Assembly (NCBI GenBank): GCA_003990705.1
Contig: AP018318.1
Location: forward strand, 2,607,501-2,671,500
Direction: 5' to 3'
Source: Nostoc sp. HK-01
GTDB lineage: Bacteria > Cyanobacteriota > Cyanobacteriia > Cyanobacteriales > Nostocaceae
Length of the DNA stretch: 64,000 bases
In this document: in pieces, positions 28,505-37,713 of the stretch
How positions within the stretch are numbered: the stretch's first letter is position 1
How the letters are laid out: every line of letters starts with the position of its first letter
The notes under the pieces: generated by a model
What the model was told of the DNA's origin: nothing
What the model saw: the letters and a program-made list of their open reading frames with translations, nothing else
The model's database searches: none
Position numbers and translations under genes: made by a program

Positions 28505-28993
28505 TCAATGGGAGAGTGCGATCGCCAGTAATACAGATGCTGCAAATGCTGCTACGGCTCGAATATGATTCCAGAACGTCCAATCCCTTAAGTAACTAGC
28601 CCATAGCTCCAAACCGTTAGTACTATCAGGTTTAACCAATGCTAGTGCTTCGTTTAGCGGAACATTAAAGACAATTGTCACGCCTAATGTACCGAAGAGA
28701 TAGAGTAAACTGCCAACAAGCAAATAGATAGCACTCGTTCGCTGCCACCTAAACAACAAGGAAACTAAAATAAAAATGCAACCTGCTCCTGTTCCTAAAA
28801 ATACTGTCATAAACAATGGATTAATTACCGTAATATTGATTGCCTGCATAGCGGTAATACCCTGTGTCGGTTGAAGTCGGGCAAGAGCGCTCATCACGAA
28901 GGTCGAAAAAGCAAAGAAAACTCCTGCGATCAACCCGCAACCAAGTACAGCAAACAACTTCAATAAGAAAAACGAGTGGTCAACAGTTGCCAT
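28505..28993 (-). CDS. DUF1772 (anthrone-oxygenase-like) membrane protein
   Basis: A 162-aa integral membrane protein with four hydrophobic segments: about 10-32 (LLKLFAVLGCGLIAGVFFAF), 55-80, 88-110 and 140-160. The NVPLNEAL motif followed by WASYLRDWTFWNHIR is the conserved core of DUF1772, a family including fungal anthrone oxygenase-like proteins and many bacterial proteins of unknown function. The ATG at 28993 follows an AGGTAGC-like purine stretch. No partner gene is adjacent; a transposase relic lies just upstream. Confidence 0.85.
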   Translation of the reverse strand: MATVDHSFFLLKLFAVLGCGLIAGVFFAFSTFVMSALARLQPTQGITAMQAINITVINPLFMTVFLGTGAGCIFILVSLLFRWQRTSAIYLLVGSLLYLFGTLGVTIVFNVPLNEALALVKPDSTNGLELWASYLRDWTFWNHIRAVAAFAASVLLAIALSH

Positions 28994-29089
28994 AAAGCTA
29001 CCTGTAAATTGTTTAACAACATTACTTTGTAGTGAATTGTGTGAGCAATTTAAACTACTGTATGAAAGAATTTCAATATTGTCCGTTTA

Positions 29090-29224
29090 TGCCCATTGTG
29101 CCATGTTGGGCAATTAACCACGTTGCAATTCATCCCGCCTATCTAAAAATGGGCATCGTCACGTAAGCAGCGTTATATCTGCAAAGATTGTGGTAAACAG
29201 TTTTTGGAAAGGTTGAATTCGTAA
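29090..29224 (+). pseudogene. Remnant of transposase N-terminus (zinc-ribbon, IS1/InsA-like)
   Basis: A frame starting CPLCHVGQLTTLQF and continuing, after one in-frame TAA at 29144-29146, with RKQRYICKDCGKQFLE. The CxxC ... RYxCxxCGxxF pattern is the N-terminal zinc ribbon of IS1-type (InsA-like) transposases common in cyanobacteria. No start codon, no downstream DDE domain and no terminal repeats remain, so it is a short fossil. The rest of 28994-29362 shows nothing else recognisable. Confidence 0.7.
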
Positions 29225-29362
29225 TGTTTTTCAACGCGGAGTATCGCTGAGGTAAACGCAAAATTACGCAGAGTTTTTATTTAAATTCTAAGGAGGCGGA
29301 ATTTCCAAATCTTTACAAATTTTGACAGAAAAAATATCAATTCAACCAAAAAAACTTATTTT

Positions 29363-32300
29363 CTAAACTGTTACTCCTTCTAATTGTTCATCAGTCAATT
29401 CATATAACTGACGCAATTTATCTAACTTATCTTGATCCGCCTCCCAGAAACCGCGCCCAGAAGCTTCTAACATTCTGCTAATAATATTGCGGAAAGCTTC
29501 AGGGTTGGCTTTGCGTAATTTATCTGCCATTTCTGGGTCTAAAGCGTAGGTATCAGCAGCTTGGTCATAAACCCAATCATCTTGAAAATCAGCAGTACCA
29601 CCCCAACCAATTAAGGCTGTCATGCGTTGAGAAATTTCATAAGCACCGCCAGAACCTTGATTTGCCATTGCTTGCGCCCATTTGGGATTTAGCAATTTCG
29701 TGCGATATTCCATCCGCAGCAAATCTTCTAGGTTGCGGGGGGTGGTGTCTTTCGAGAAACTTTCGACAAAGCTGGTAGTGACTTTTTTACCGCGTTGTTT
29801 TTCGGCTGCTTTTTTTAAACCGCCAGTGTTGGCGTAATATTCTTGAATATCGGTCAAACCATATTCTACCGAATCAATTTCTTGGACAATGCGATCGCTC
29901 GTTTTCAACAACTGATTCAACACCTCTGGTCTAGCTTGGCCTTTATCTTGTCTCCCATAGCTAAACACATTGCGGCTTTGCCAAGTATTACCTAACTCAT
30001 CACCAGATTCCCAGTTCCCATCCACCACCTGATCATTTACCAAAGAACCAAAATCACCCGCAGGATTAGAAAATAACCTCGCTGATACATTTTCTACACC
30101 TTGCGCCTTTAAAGCCAAAGCGTGTTTCCGAATAAAATTCTGTTGTTCTGGTTCATCCGCCTCAGCCGCACGTAAAAATAAATCATCTAATAATTCGATG
30201 ATATTCACAAAACTATCTCGAAAAATTCCCGACAAATTACCCAACACATCAATACGCGGATGTCCCACCTCAGCCAAGGGTTTTAATTCATAACGGACAA
30301 TTCGGCCAGTCCCTTCCTTCACAGGTTCCGCACCAACTAATTCCAGCAGAATTCCTAACGACTCACCCTTAGTTTTAATCGCATCTAAACCCCACAACAA
30401 CACCGCCACCGTCTCAGGATATTTCCCATGTTCTTGTAAATGCTGGGCGATAATTTTCTGGGCAATTTCCCTACCTCTTTCATACGCAGCAGGTGAAGGC
30501 ATTCGATAAGGATCTAACGCATGAATATTTCTCCCCGTAGGTAAAACCCCAGCACCATCACGTAACAAATCACCACCAGGCGCAGGCGGAATATACTCCC
30601 CATTTAGACCCCGCAACAAATTTGTTAACTCATCCGTAGTTTGCATCAATAAATCTCTAATTTCTTTCTCTTCGCCCTGTCTTTGTGATTCACCAAAATA
30701 AGCCTCCAAATACGCCGCCATCTCCTCCTCATTTGGCGCGTCACCCAAAGTATGCAACCCAGAAGAAAACAGACGATTCTCCAAAACTTGCAAATATTCG
30801 TACAACTTCACCAGATAATCATCAAAAGCATGACCACTAAACATTCTGATATTTTCTGGTGTAAAAGGAATGCCCAACTTTTTCGCATCCTCAAACGGAC
30901 AATCAACATCTAAACCCGTATCGACAATCTTTTTACAAATCGCTTCCTTTAGCACATAATTCTTTTTCGGGTCTTCTCGATACTCGGCAATTAAATCGCG
31001 CAACGCCACCAATTCCTTATACAAACCTGCACGACCATAAGGTGGTACATTGTGCGAAATTAACACCCCATAACCGCGACGCTTTGCCAAAATTGACTCC
31101 GAAGGATTATTCGCCGCATATATATATATATTAGGCAAATCACCTAACAAAATATCCGACCAAGAATAACCCGTATTTCCTAAAGGCGAACCAGGCAACC
31201 ATTCCACTGTACCGTGCATCCCAAAGTGAACCACAGCATCAGCTTGCAATTCATTTTGTAACCATTTATAAAAAGCAGCGTATTGAGGATGCGGAGTTAA
31301 ATCGCGTTCAAACATTAACCGCATCGGGTCGCCTTGAATGCCTAACGGTGGTTGTACACCTATCCAAACATTTCCTAATTGCACACCACCAATATGCAGT
31401 TCATCACCGTAAGTTTTTATCCCACTACCTGTTAAAGATTTCCATTGTTTCTCAACGCGAGATGTGCGGAGATATCCCAACCATTTTTCTAATTTTCTGG
31501 CATTAACAGTAATAGCCGAATCTGGGAAAGGTTTATTCATTTCCCATCTTTCCATCTCTTCATCAGCTTCTTTCACCTGGCGAATTAATTCTTCCCCATC
31601 TTCTGGAATGTCGCCAACGTTATAACCTTGGTCTTTGAGTGCGTGCAGAAATTTGATGAGACTACGAGGCACATTTAACAATGCAGCTGTGCCAACAGCA
31701 CCGTAACCAGGCGGGAAACCATATAGAATAATGGCAATTTTTCGTTCTGATGCTGGTGTTTGTCGTAAAGCAACCCAGTTTTTAACTCTACCAATTAATC
31801 GTTGTACCCGTTCTGGAACGAGATAAATATTTTCGCCTACCAAACCACCCAGGGGAACAGTATCAATTGCCCCATCTAGTTCGGGTAAAGCATATAAAAC
31901 TACACTTTGTAAGCCGCCGACACCTTGACGTGTCCAAGAATGTATATCTTGAATTAATAATGGTGCAGCGACAATGTAAGGGACATTTTTAGCAGTCAGG
32001 ATGCGCTTTGCTACTTCTACTTGGCGGCCTGCTTCCATTGAACCAGCTGGGCCACCCACTAAAGGAAAGCCAATGGTGGAAACTATGGCATCAACTTTAG
32101 CTGCTTCTGGGGAAAGAGAAGGAGTTTCAATATTATTTAGTTGTCGTTGTTGCTGTTCGTAGTCAGTTGTCATCCAATCTCTTACCGCTACGTGTCCCTC
32201 TACTCCGTTGATGAATATAGGTAAGGGAATTAAGCCAGCTTCTTCAAAGCGTCGAATTAGTTGGGGAATGTATGGTTGTTTGGTGATGACGTGTTTACGG

Positions 32301-33073
32301 TAAAGGAGAATTCCGACGACGGGATTTTGAAGTTTAGATCCCCCCAACCCCCCTTGAAAAGGGGGGCTAACCTTCCCCCCTTTATAAGGGCTAGGGGGGA
32401 TCTGCTGATACCATTCCAAGTATGCTTTTGGTGTTTCAAAAAATCCTTGATAGTCGGGATGCAATAATCCCATGTTAGGGGTTTCCACTGGTGGGGGAAT
32501 GTCGCCAATTTTTAAGCTGAGGTATTTCTCAGCTAATGTCCAAAATAAAGAAGCGACGTTTTCTGATCCGCCTGCATTCCAGTAACCATAGATAATTAGC
32601 CAGTTGCGTAAGTCTTGAACTTTCTGCACTGGTACGAATTTTAAGAGTTTCGGGCCGATTTTTAAGAAGCTGATGTAACCTGCGAGTTTATCTTCTTCAC
32701 GTCCGTTGCTGAATTTGTCGAGGATGAATTTAACTGGTTTGGGCATTCCTTTGGGTTTGTCACCAATGGCAAAGTCTCCCAGCTTGGTTAAACTCATCAA
32801 TTCTAAAGCTGACTCAAACACAAGCCGGATAGGAACTTGAGTAAGGCGATCGCGCAACCACACAACTTGGTCATAATCAAATAATAAGCTGCCAAAAAAT
32901 ACGTCAGCGTCATGCAGCGCTGCTTCTACTTCCGCACGCTTACTGGTAATATCGCGATCGCTAAATACTCGAATGTCTAAATCAGGACAGCGAGATTCAG
33001 CTACAGTTGCCGCTTTTCTGTATAAGTCAGCGTTGAACGATTCAAACCCAGCAATTAAGACGATCCGTTTCAT
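29363..33073 (-). CDS. bchH: Magnesium chelatase subunit H family (BchH/ChlH paralogue)
   Basis: A 1,236-aa member of the CobN/ChlH superfamily, the porphyrin-binding large subunit that inserts Mg2+ into protoporphyrin IX with ChlI and ChlD. Recognisable conserved blocks include ILYGFPPGYGAVGTAALLNV, VHFGMHGTVEWLPG, NNPSESILAKRRGYG and GGTADFQDDWVYDQAADTY near the C-terminus. It is about 90 residues shorter than the main cyanobacterial ChlH (about 1,330) and differs at the N-terminus, so it is probably the second paralogue rather than the housekeeping copy. Residues 225-246 (PPSPYKGGKVSPPFQGGLGG region) are encoded by a 68-bp palindromic intergenic-type repeat inserted in frame. ATG 33073. 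No chlI or chlD genes lie nearby. Cobaltochelatase activity is a less likely alternative. Confidence 0.9.
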   Translation of the reverse strand: MKRIVLIAGFESFNADLYRKAATVAESRCPDLDIRVFSDRDITSKRAEVEAALHDADVFFGSLLFDYDQVVWLRDRLTQVPIRLVFESALELMSLTKLGDFAIGDKPKGMPKPVKFILDKFSNGREEDKLAGYISFLKIGPKLLKFVPVQKVQDLRNWLIIYGYWNAGGSENVASLFWTLAEKYLSLKIGDIPPPVETPNMGLLHPDYQGFFETPKAYLEWYQQIPPSPYKGGKVSPPFQGGLGGSKLQNPVVGILLYRKHVITKQPYIPQLIRRFEEAGLIPLPIFINGVEGHVAVRDWMTTDYEQQQRQLNNIETPSLSPEAAKVDAIVSTIGFPLVGGPAGSMEAGRQVEVAKRILTAKNVPYIVAAPLLIQDIHSWTRQGVGGLQSVVLYALPELDGAIDTVPLGGLVGENIYLVPERVQRLIGRVKNWVALRQTPASERKIAIILYGFPPGYGAVGTAALLNVPRSLIKFLHALKDQGYNVGDIPEDGEELIRQVKEADEEMERWEMNKPFPDSAITVNARKLEKWLGYLRTSRVEKQWKSLTGSGIKTYGDELHIGGVQLGNVWIGVQPPLGIQGDPMRLMFERDLTPHPQYAAFYKWLQNELQADAVVHFGMHGTVEWLPGSPLGNTGYSWSDILLGDLPNIYIYAANNPSESILAKRRGYGVLISHNVPPYGRAGLYKELVALRDLIAEYREDPKKNYVLKEAICKKIVDTGLDVDCPFEDAKKLGIPFTPENIRMFSGHAFDDYLVKLYEYLQVLENRLFSSGLHTLGDAPNEEEMAAYLEAYFGESQRQGEEKEIRDLLMQTTDELTNLLRGLNGEYIPPAPGGDLLRDGAGVLPTGRNIHALDPYRMPSPAAYERGREIAQKIIAQHLQEHGKYPETVAVLLWGLDAIKTKGESLGILLELVGAEPVKEGTGRIVRYELKPLAEVGHPRIDVLGNLSGIFRDSFVNIIELLDDLFLRAAEADEPEQQNFIRKHALALKAQGVENVSARLFSNPAGDFGSLVNDQVVDGNWESGDELGNTWQSRNVFSYGRQDKGQARPEVLNQLLKTSDRIVQEIDSVEYGLTDIQEYYANTGGLKKAAEKQRGKKVTTSFVESFSKDTTPRNLEDLLRMEYRTKLLNPKWAQAMANQGSGGAYEISQRMTALIGWGGTADFQDDWVYDQAADTYALDPEMADKLRKANPEAFRNIISRMLEASGRGFWEADQDKLDKLRQLYELTDEQLEGVTV
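32336..32403. repeat. Palindromic GC-rich repeat inserted in frame in bchH
   Basis: A 68-bp element bounded by perfect arms AGATCCCCCC and GGGGGGATCT, with two internal C-run/G-run hairpins (CCCCCCTT-GAA-AAGGGGGG type). It is translated as Pro/Gly/Lys-rich sequence in the chelatase. A relative with the same AGATCCCCC arms lies at 44133-44216 inside a MITE. GC content is far above the surroundings. Confidence 0.85.
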
Positions 33074-33881
33074 GCCCGTAAGCTACGCAATATTTCTTTA
33101 CTTAAATTCTAATCGTGGTTGTAGGCTGATTGTTAAATATCTACCTCTAGTTCACCACGAAGAACCGAGAATTGCATAATTTGGCATTTTGGCAGATTTC
33201 CTCAAGTCTAAGTTGGTATGGTGATATCCGCGAATGTCTTTGTGCGACAATTACCGACTTGCAGAATCCCTCGGCTAACTACCGGGGGGCTTTTTTTTGT
33301 AAAGTGCAAAATTTTTTGGCAACTGCTACTAAAAAATGTACGTATTATGGTTTTTTTCTTTTAATCTAAAACTTCAAACTGATTCAGCTTTAGATGTAAA
33401 TATAGAATTAGATGTGTATCTAACTAGGTTAATTATTTCTCAAAATTTAAGATTATTTTTATATATAAAAGGGCAGTTTACTGTTAAAATACCTCAAATA
33501 GTTCAATGTTTTTATACGAGTTGTTTAATCAGAATGAAGAGCGATCGCTTGAATATTTATTTGGGCGATCGCTTGAAAATCTAGAGGAAATTATGTTGAC
33601 TATTTATCATCAAATCATTTGATGTCACCAGTGAATGTAAAAAATGATAACTAACCATTAACGTGATTTAATCTTTTGATAACGAAGTTCACTGCTTACC
33701 AAGCAAATATATTTTTATTCTCTCGCTTCACCACTATTTGAGAAATCCAATTAAAATTTCTAGATTGTAATTAGATAATATAAATAACTTTGCCAAATCA
33801 ATTTCTTGAATAAATTAGTAAGTAGATAATTTTTGATGATTAACTAAATTTATTAACTTAATTAGCTCAATTAATTACTAT
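33074..33881. other. Intergenic region with orphan terminator; possible sRNA
   Basis: About 800 bp between the start of the chelatase gene and the end of the haemagglutinin-type gene. No credible coding frame. It contains a strong intrinsic terminator for the plus strand (33268-33298) with no gene in front of it, and two HIP1 sites near 33541-33575. Confidence 0.5.
33268..33298 (+). terminator. Orphan rho-independent terminator (candidate small RNA 3' end)
   Basis: CCCTCGG (33268-33274) pairs with CCGGGGG (33282-33288; one G-T pair) around a 7-nt loop, followed by GC and eight T residues. It has the textbook intrinsic-terminator form on the plus strand, yet the nearest upstream gene reads the other way. 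A short transcript starting in about 33100-33230 is the simplest explanation. Confidence 0.65.
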
Positions 33882-36563
33882 TTAGTGGCTATGGCAAACT
33901 GTAGAGGTAACGCCTAAATTCTCGCGAACAGAATTAGCAACCTGAGCAACAAGTGTAACTTCGCCTTTATTGTTAAAGACCCAACCAGATGCAGGAACTA
34001 GAGAGAGGCTATTAAGTGTCTTAGATGGTTTGACAGCGGGAGTTCGTGATTGATGCTGTGGCTTTGCGGCTACAGTGCGGCGTGTATCTGACCATACTGC
34101 ATCGCTATTGAGATTGTCATTGGGACTGGGAGGTAAGCCACCACGCCCAGCTACGGTGAATTGGTTGGCTACTTGTTCTGCTTGTGTACCACAACCTTGA
34201 GCGATTAGTTGGGAAACATCTACTACAGTTTGAGGTAAAGTAGTTAAACCTTGAGTTGGGTCAACATCGGGGTTGTTGATGTTCACAACTCCATTCACAC
34301 CAAAAGTTGAACTGGCAGTAATATCACTTTCGGGTGTTTCAAATTGTCGTGGTTGAATACCAAAAATACTTCTTGCAGTAATATTAACTTGACCGCCATT
34401 ACCTGTAAAAGCATTGGCTTTGATGTTGCTATCTTCTGAGGGGATAGCCACAATAAATGGAGCTTTGATATTAATGATGCCACCATTACCACCAGCAACA
34501 TTATTACCTGCTGTGGTGGAGATTAAACTCTGGCGGCGTAGAAGTAGCACCTCATTTAATGTGAGTGTGATATTACCACCATCACCAGAGGCTGTTTCAG
34601 CAATTAACTTGGCTTGATTATCTAATTGGACAATACGCGCCTTGATATCTAAATTGCCGGCTTGTCCAGAGCCTTCACTACTTACTGATAATTCTGCGCC
34701 ATCTCGTACCGACAAGCGATCGCTATTAATAATTAAATTACCAGCTTTCCCAGAAGCTTGAGCGTCGGTAAACAAAGTACTTATGACACTTTCACCACCA
34801 ATATTAGCTGCACCCACAACGTCTATCGAATCAGTAGCTTTGATATTCAAGATTCCCCCCGCCCCTTCCCCAAAAGAAGCAGAACGAATTTCTCCGCCAT
34901 TCTGCACTACCAACTGTCTCAGAGTGAAAGTAGCATTACCACCAACTTGACTAGAACCAAAATTAGCAGCCGAGATTCTGGCTCCATTTTCCACAGTCAG
35001 CAGTCCAGTTGTAATATCCAAATTGCCGACATCGCCTGTAGCGCCAGCCTCAGCACCAATAAAAATTCCACTGCGACCGAGATCGGAGGGTAAAGCGTTA
35101 GCGTCAGAAGCGGTTCCACTGACAAGAATTGTATCTGAAGCTTGAATAGTGATATTACCGCCTTTACCGCTATTGCGAACAGAGGTGGCTATCTGTGCGC
35201 CACCCGTAATAATCAACTTTTGTGTTTCAATATTTAAGTTTCCGGCATTAGTTGATTGCGCTATGGATTCTTGAGCAACTTGAGCAAAAATTCCACTAGG
35301 CTGCTGACTGTCAATGAGATTTCTGCCACGCAATTCCACAGAATTTGCAGCTTTGATGCTGATATTTCCTGCTTGACCCGACCCAAACGTGGAAGAATCT
35401 ATGGTTGCGCCATCTCTAATGAGTAGTTTTTGAGCTTCAATTGTGATTTTGCCAGCGCTACCTGTAGCAGACTCTAGAACTTGAGATGCGATACTGCTAG
35501 GAAAAAAACCATCTGGGGTTGAACCTGCCAATTCCACCAACTCTGAAGCTTTCACCTGTATATTTCCAGCATTCCCGTCACCCAAAGCAAAAGTTGCTAG
35601 AAATGCACCTTCATCAATAGTGAAATTTCTGGCATTGATTGACAAATTATCTTGTCTGCCTTCACCAAAGCTATTAATAAATACTAAAGAACTGTCAGTA
35701 AGTTTGACATTCCCACCTTGGAAATGAATGTCGCTACCATCATTACCGCTGCCATAAATAATCGCAAATTGAGAAACTTGAATATCTCGAAAATCTTGTA
35801 TACCTGAATAATCAAAGGCGTAACCTTTCGCAATTTCTGTGAGTTTGACTAAACCTGTACCAACACTACCCAGTTCAATTCTGCCTGCGGTTGTTGTCAG
35901 ATTTCCCCCTTCTATTGCTACATCACCTCCTATCAATGCCAAGGTTTTACCAATAGGAGCTTTTAAACCAATAGGGTTAGGAGGATCAGCATCAGTCATT
36001 TCTCCATTTGGGCTGGCTTGGGACTGATTAACAATACTACCGACATGAGAACCAAAGTTTAAACCTATCGGAGCGCTGACTGTTAATAATGGGTCAAGAG
36101 TATGGTTTGTAGCACTAAATTCTTTACCATCAGCAAACTTAATACTATTGGCAGTACTGGCGACAAAGGAACCACCAACATTTAAGCTGGCATTGGGGCC
36201 AAAAACCATTCCACTAGGATTAATTAAAAATAGATTAGCTGTGCCATTAGCTCTGATGATGCCATCTATATTAGAAATTGAGCCACCTGTTATCCGTGCA
36301 AAGATGTTTCTGACTGCCGAGTTATTGTTGAAAAAGGCAGTATCGCCTGTCATTGCAGCGGTATTAACAGAGAAGGAAAATTCTTGAAAGCTGTGAAATA
36401 GGTTTGTACCTCTAAGCGTGCCGCCCTCAATGATTCTGAGATTACCAGAGTTGCTGACAGTGGTATTTACAGGGAGGGTTTTATCTGGAATCATGTCTGC
36501 AACGACTGGGTTACAAGCTAACAACCACAATATTGCCGTACAATTCCATCTCCAGAATCGCAT
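33882..36563 (-). CDS. Two-partner-secretion exoprotein (filamentous haemagglutinin N-terminal domain)
   Basis: About 893 aa from ATG 36563; a GTG seven codons earlier is also in frame, but the ATG gives a clean Sec signal (WNCTAILWLLACNPVVA, cleavage near VVA-DM). The secretion domain (about 25-270) has the hallmark blocks HSFQEFSFSV, ITGGSISNIDGIIRANGTAN and LFLINPSGMVFG. The remainder is beta-helical repeats such as SGQAGNLDIKA, GGNITIQASD and NLNIETQKLIITGGA. TpsA proteins are threaded through a TpsB/Omp85-type outer-membrane transporter; none is encoded in this window. The C-terminus contains a short Cys pair region (QGCGTQAEQ and STVCHSH). Function is probably adhesion or a cell-surface role, but this is inference. 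Confidence 0.9.
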   Translation of the reverse strand: MRFWRWNCTAILWLLACNPVVADMIPDKTLPVNTTVSNSGNLRIIEGGTLRGTNLFHSFQEFSFSVNTAAMTGDTAFFNNNSAVRNIFARITGGSISNIDGIIRANGTANLFLINPSGMVFGPNASLNVGGSFVASTANSIKFADGKEFSATNHTLDPLLTVSAPIGLNFGSHVGSIVNQSQASPNGEMTDADPPNPIGLKAPIGKTLALIGGDVAIEGGNLTTTAGRIELGSVGTGLVKLTEIAKGYAFDYSGIQDFRDIQVSQFAIIYGSGNDGSDIHFQGGNVKLTDSSLVFINSFGEGRQDNLSINARNFTIDEGAFLATFALGDGNAGNIQVKASELVELAGSTPDGFFPSSIASQVLESATGSAGKITIEAQKLLIRDGATIDSSTFGSGQAGNISIKAANSVELRGRNLIDSQQPSGIFAQVAQESIAQSTNAGNLNIETQKLIITGGAQIATSVRNSGKGGNITIQASDTILVSGTASDANALPSDLGRSGIFIGAEAGATGDVGNLDITTGLLTVENGARISAANFGSSQVGGNATFTLRQLVVQNGGEIRSASFGEGAGGILNIKATDSIDVVGAANIGGESVISTLFTDAQASGKAGNLIINSDRLSVRDGAELSVSSEGSGQAGNLDIKARIVQLDNQAKLIAETASGDGGNITLTLNEVLLLRRQSLISTTAGNNVAGGNGGIINIKAPFIVAIPSEDSNIKANAFTGNGGQVNITARSIFGIQPRQFETPESDITASSTFGVNGVVNINNPDVDPTQGLTTLPQTVVDVSQLIAQGCGTQAEQVANQFTVAGRGGLPPSPNDNLNSDAVWSDTRRTVAAKPQHQSRTPAVKPSKTLNSLSLVPASGWVFNNKGEVTLVAQVANSVRENLGVTSTVCHSH

Positions 36564-36621
36564 CAGATAGTTTACCTTTACCACGGCGATTGCACCTTAA
36601 TTACATAAAAATTGAGAGACT

Positions 36622-36656
36622 CAGATCCCCGACTTCTTCAAAAAGTCGAGGATCTG
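36622..36656 (-). terminator. Stem-loop downstream of the PEP-CTERM gene
   Basis: CAGATCCcCGACTT (36622-36635) pairs with AAGTCGaGGATCTG (36643-36656), 13 pairs with one mismatch. It sits 22 bp beyond the PEP-CTERM gene's stop. The CGACTT-TTC-AAGTCG core recurs at 47665-47696 and 58438-58466. Confidence 0.65.
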
Positions 36657-36678
36657 GTTATTGATTAATAGTTAAAAG

Positions 36679-37416
36679 TTAGGACACCTTCTTCAAGCGC
36701 TTGCGGTGTTGCAGTAGCGATCGCATCCCCAAAACGCCTACACTCAGTAAACTAGCCGCAACAGTAGATGGTTCGGGAACTGGTTGACTAGTGTTTTGCC
36801 GATCAATAGCAAATGTTCCACCGCCATTAATCTGACGAGGAAATATACCAAAAATTCTATTAACTCCAGCAAAACCTGTTAAATTATTAATCAGCCTAGA
36901 ATCGTCAGACTGAATAAACCAAACTACATCAGGCTGATTACTAGCTGTTCCTGCCAAAAAGCTAATATCATACCTCAGTACGTTACCCGAAAAATTGATT
37001 TCAGTAGATTTATTGAAAAAACCCTGTAAGAAATCTAAAGTAACGTCAGATCCATCAATATTCAGATCACTGATAGTAGGATTATTCTCATCACCTTCAG
37101 TCGTCAATCTGCGAACAGTTAAATTTCCTAATGGACAAAGATCTTCACCACAAATGGCTGAATTCTTTATATCAGAATTAGCCTCTGTAATATTAAAATT
37201 TTGAACTGCTCCTGGAAAATATCCTAAATTGTCATTGCCTAAACCAGGTAAGGATTCAGTAACAGTAGTGTTTACATCAAAAGTAACGACTGGGCCGTTC
37301 ATTGAAGCACCAGAATAACGAACCCTTTGCGCTTGGGCAGTATCTGGCATTATAGTAGCTGCAAGAGTCATTAATGTCGCTGCTCCGACAACTTTCTTCA
37401 AAGCATTGTTAATCAT
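36679..37416 (-). CDS. PEP-CTERM sorting domain protein
   Basis: A 245-aa exported protein. The frame is open to 37560, but a Sec signal starts at the ATG 37414-37416 (MINNALKKVVGAATLMTL..., cleavage near AQA-QR), and the purine tract AAAGAGATGAG is spaced correctly for this ATG; the ATG four codons upstream (37428) is the alternative. The mature body has no recognised domain; one Cys pair occurs in AICGEDLCPLG. The C-terminus is a classic PEP-CTERM anchor: VPEPSTVAASLLSVGVLG followed by a basic tail RKRLKK. Such proteins are processed by an exosortase and sent to the outer surface or extracellular matrix. Located next to a TPS exoprotein gene with the same orientation, suggesting a surface-protein cluster. 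Confidence 0.88.
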   Translation of the reverse strand: MINNALKKVVGAATLMTLAATIMPDTAQAQRVRYSGASMNGPVVTFDVNTTVTESLPGLGNDNLGYFPGAVQNFNITEANSDIKNSAICGEDLCPLGNLTVRRLTTEGDENNPTISDLNIDGSDVTLDFLQGFFNKSTEINFSGNVLRYDISFLAGTASNQPDVVWFIQSDDSRLINNLTGFAGVNRIFGIFPRQINGGGTFAIDRQNTSQPVPEPSTVAASLLSVGVLGMRSLLQHRKRLKKVS

Positions 37417-37713
37417 GGAAAAACTCATCTCTTTATTTAACTTATCTTTGCAATCAATTGCAAAGATAAAACTTGAAAAACTCATAATTAAAGATGCGTA
37501 CTGAACTCTATCCAATTCAGTATTAACCCTGTTGTTGCTGCATGGAAAACAGCAGTTCATTATTGTGATTTAAGCACAAATAAGTAAATATACGATATAT
37601 ATTTTGGAATTTCTTTGTATTTACTTTATCAAATCTACATATTTTTATAAGTAGTTTAGACGTAAATATTTATCGTTATCAATCAATTAACAATTGTCTA
37701 GATGGTTATCAAT

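Noticed and set aside
29363-33073. Cobaltochelatase CobN
   Set aside because: Conserved blocks and length fit BchH/ChlH better, although CobN is in the same superfamily.
33336-33584. 82-codon frame in the intergenic region
   Set aside because: AT-rich, no ribosome site, no motif, ends within HIP1-containing spacer.
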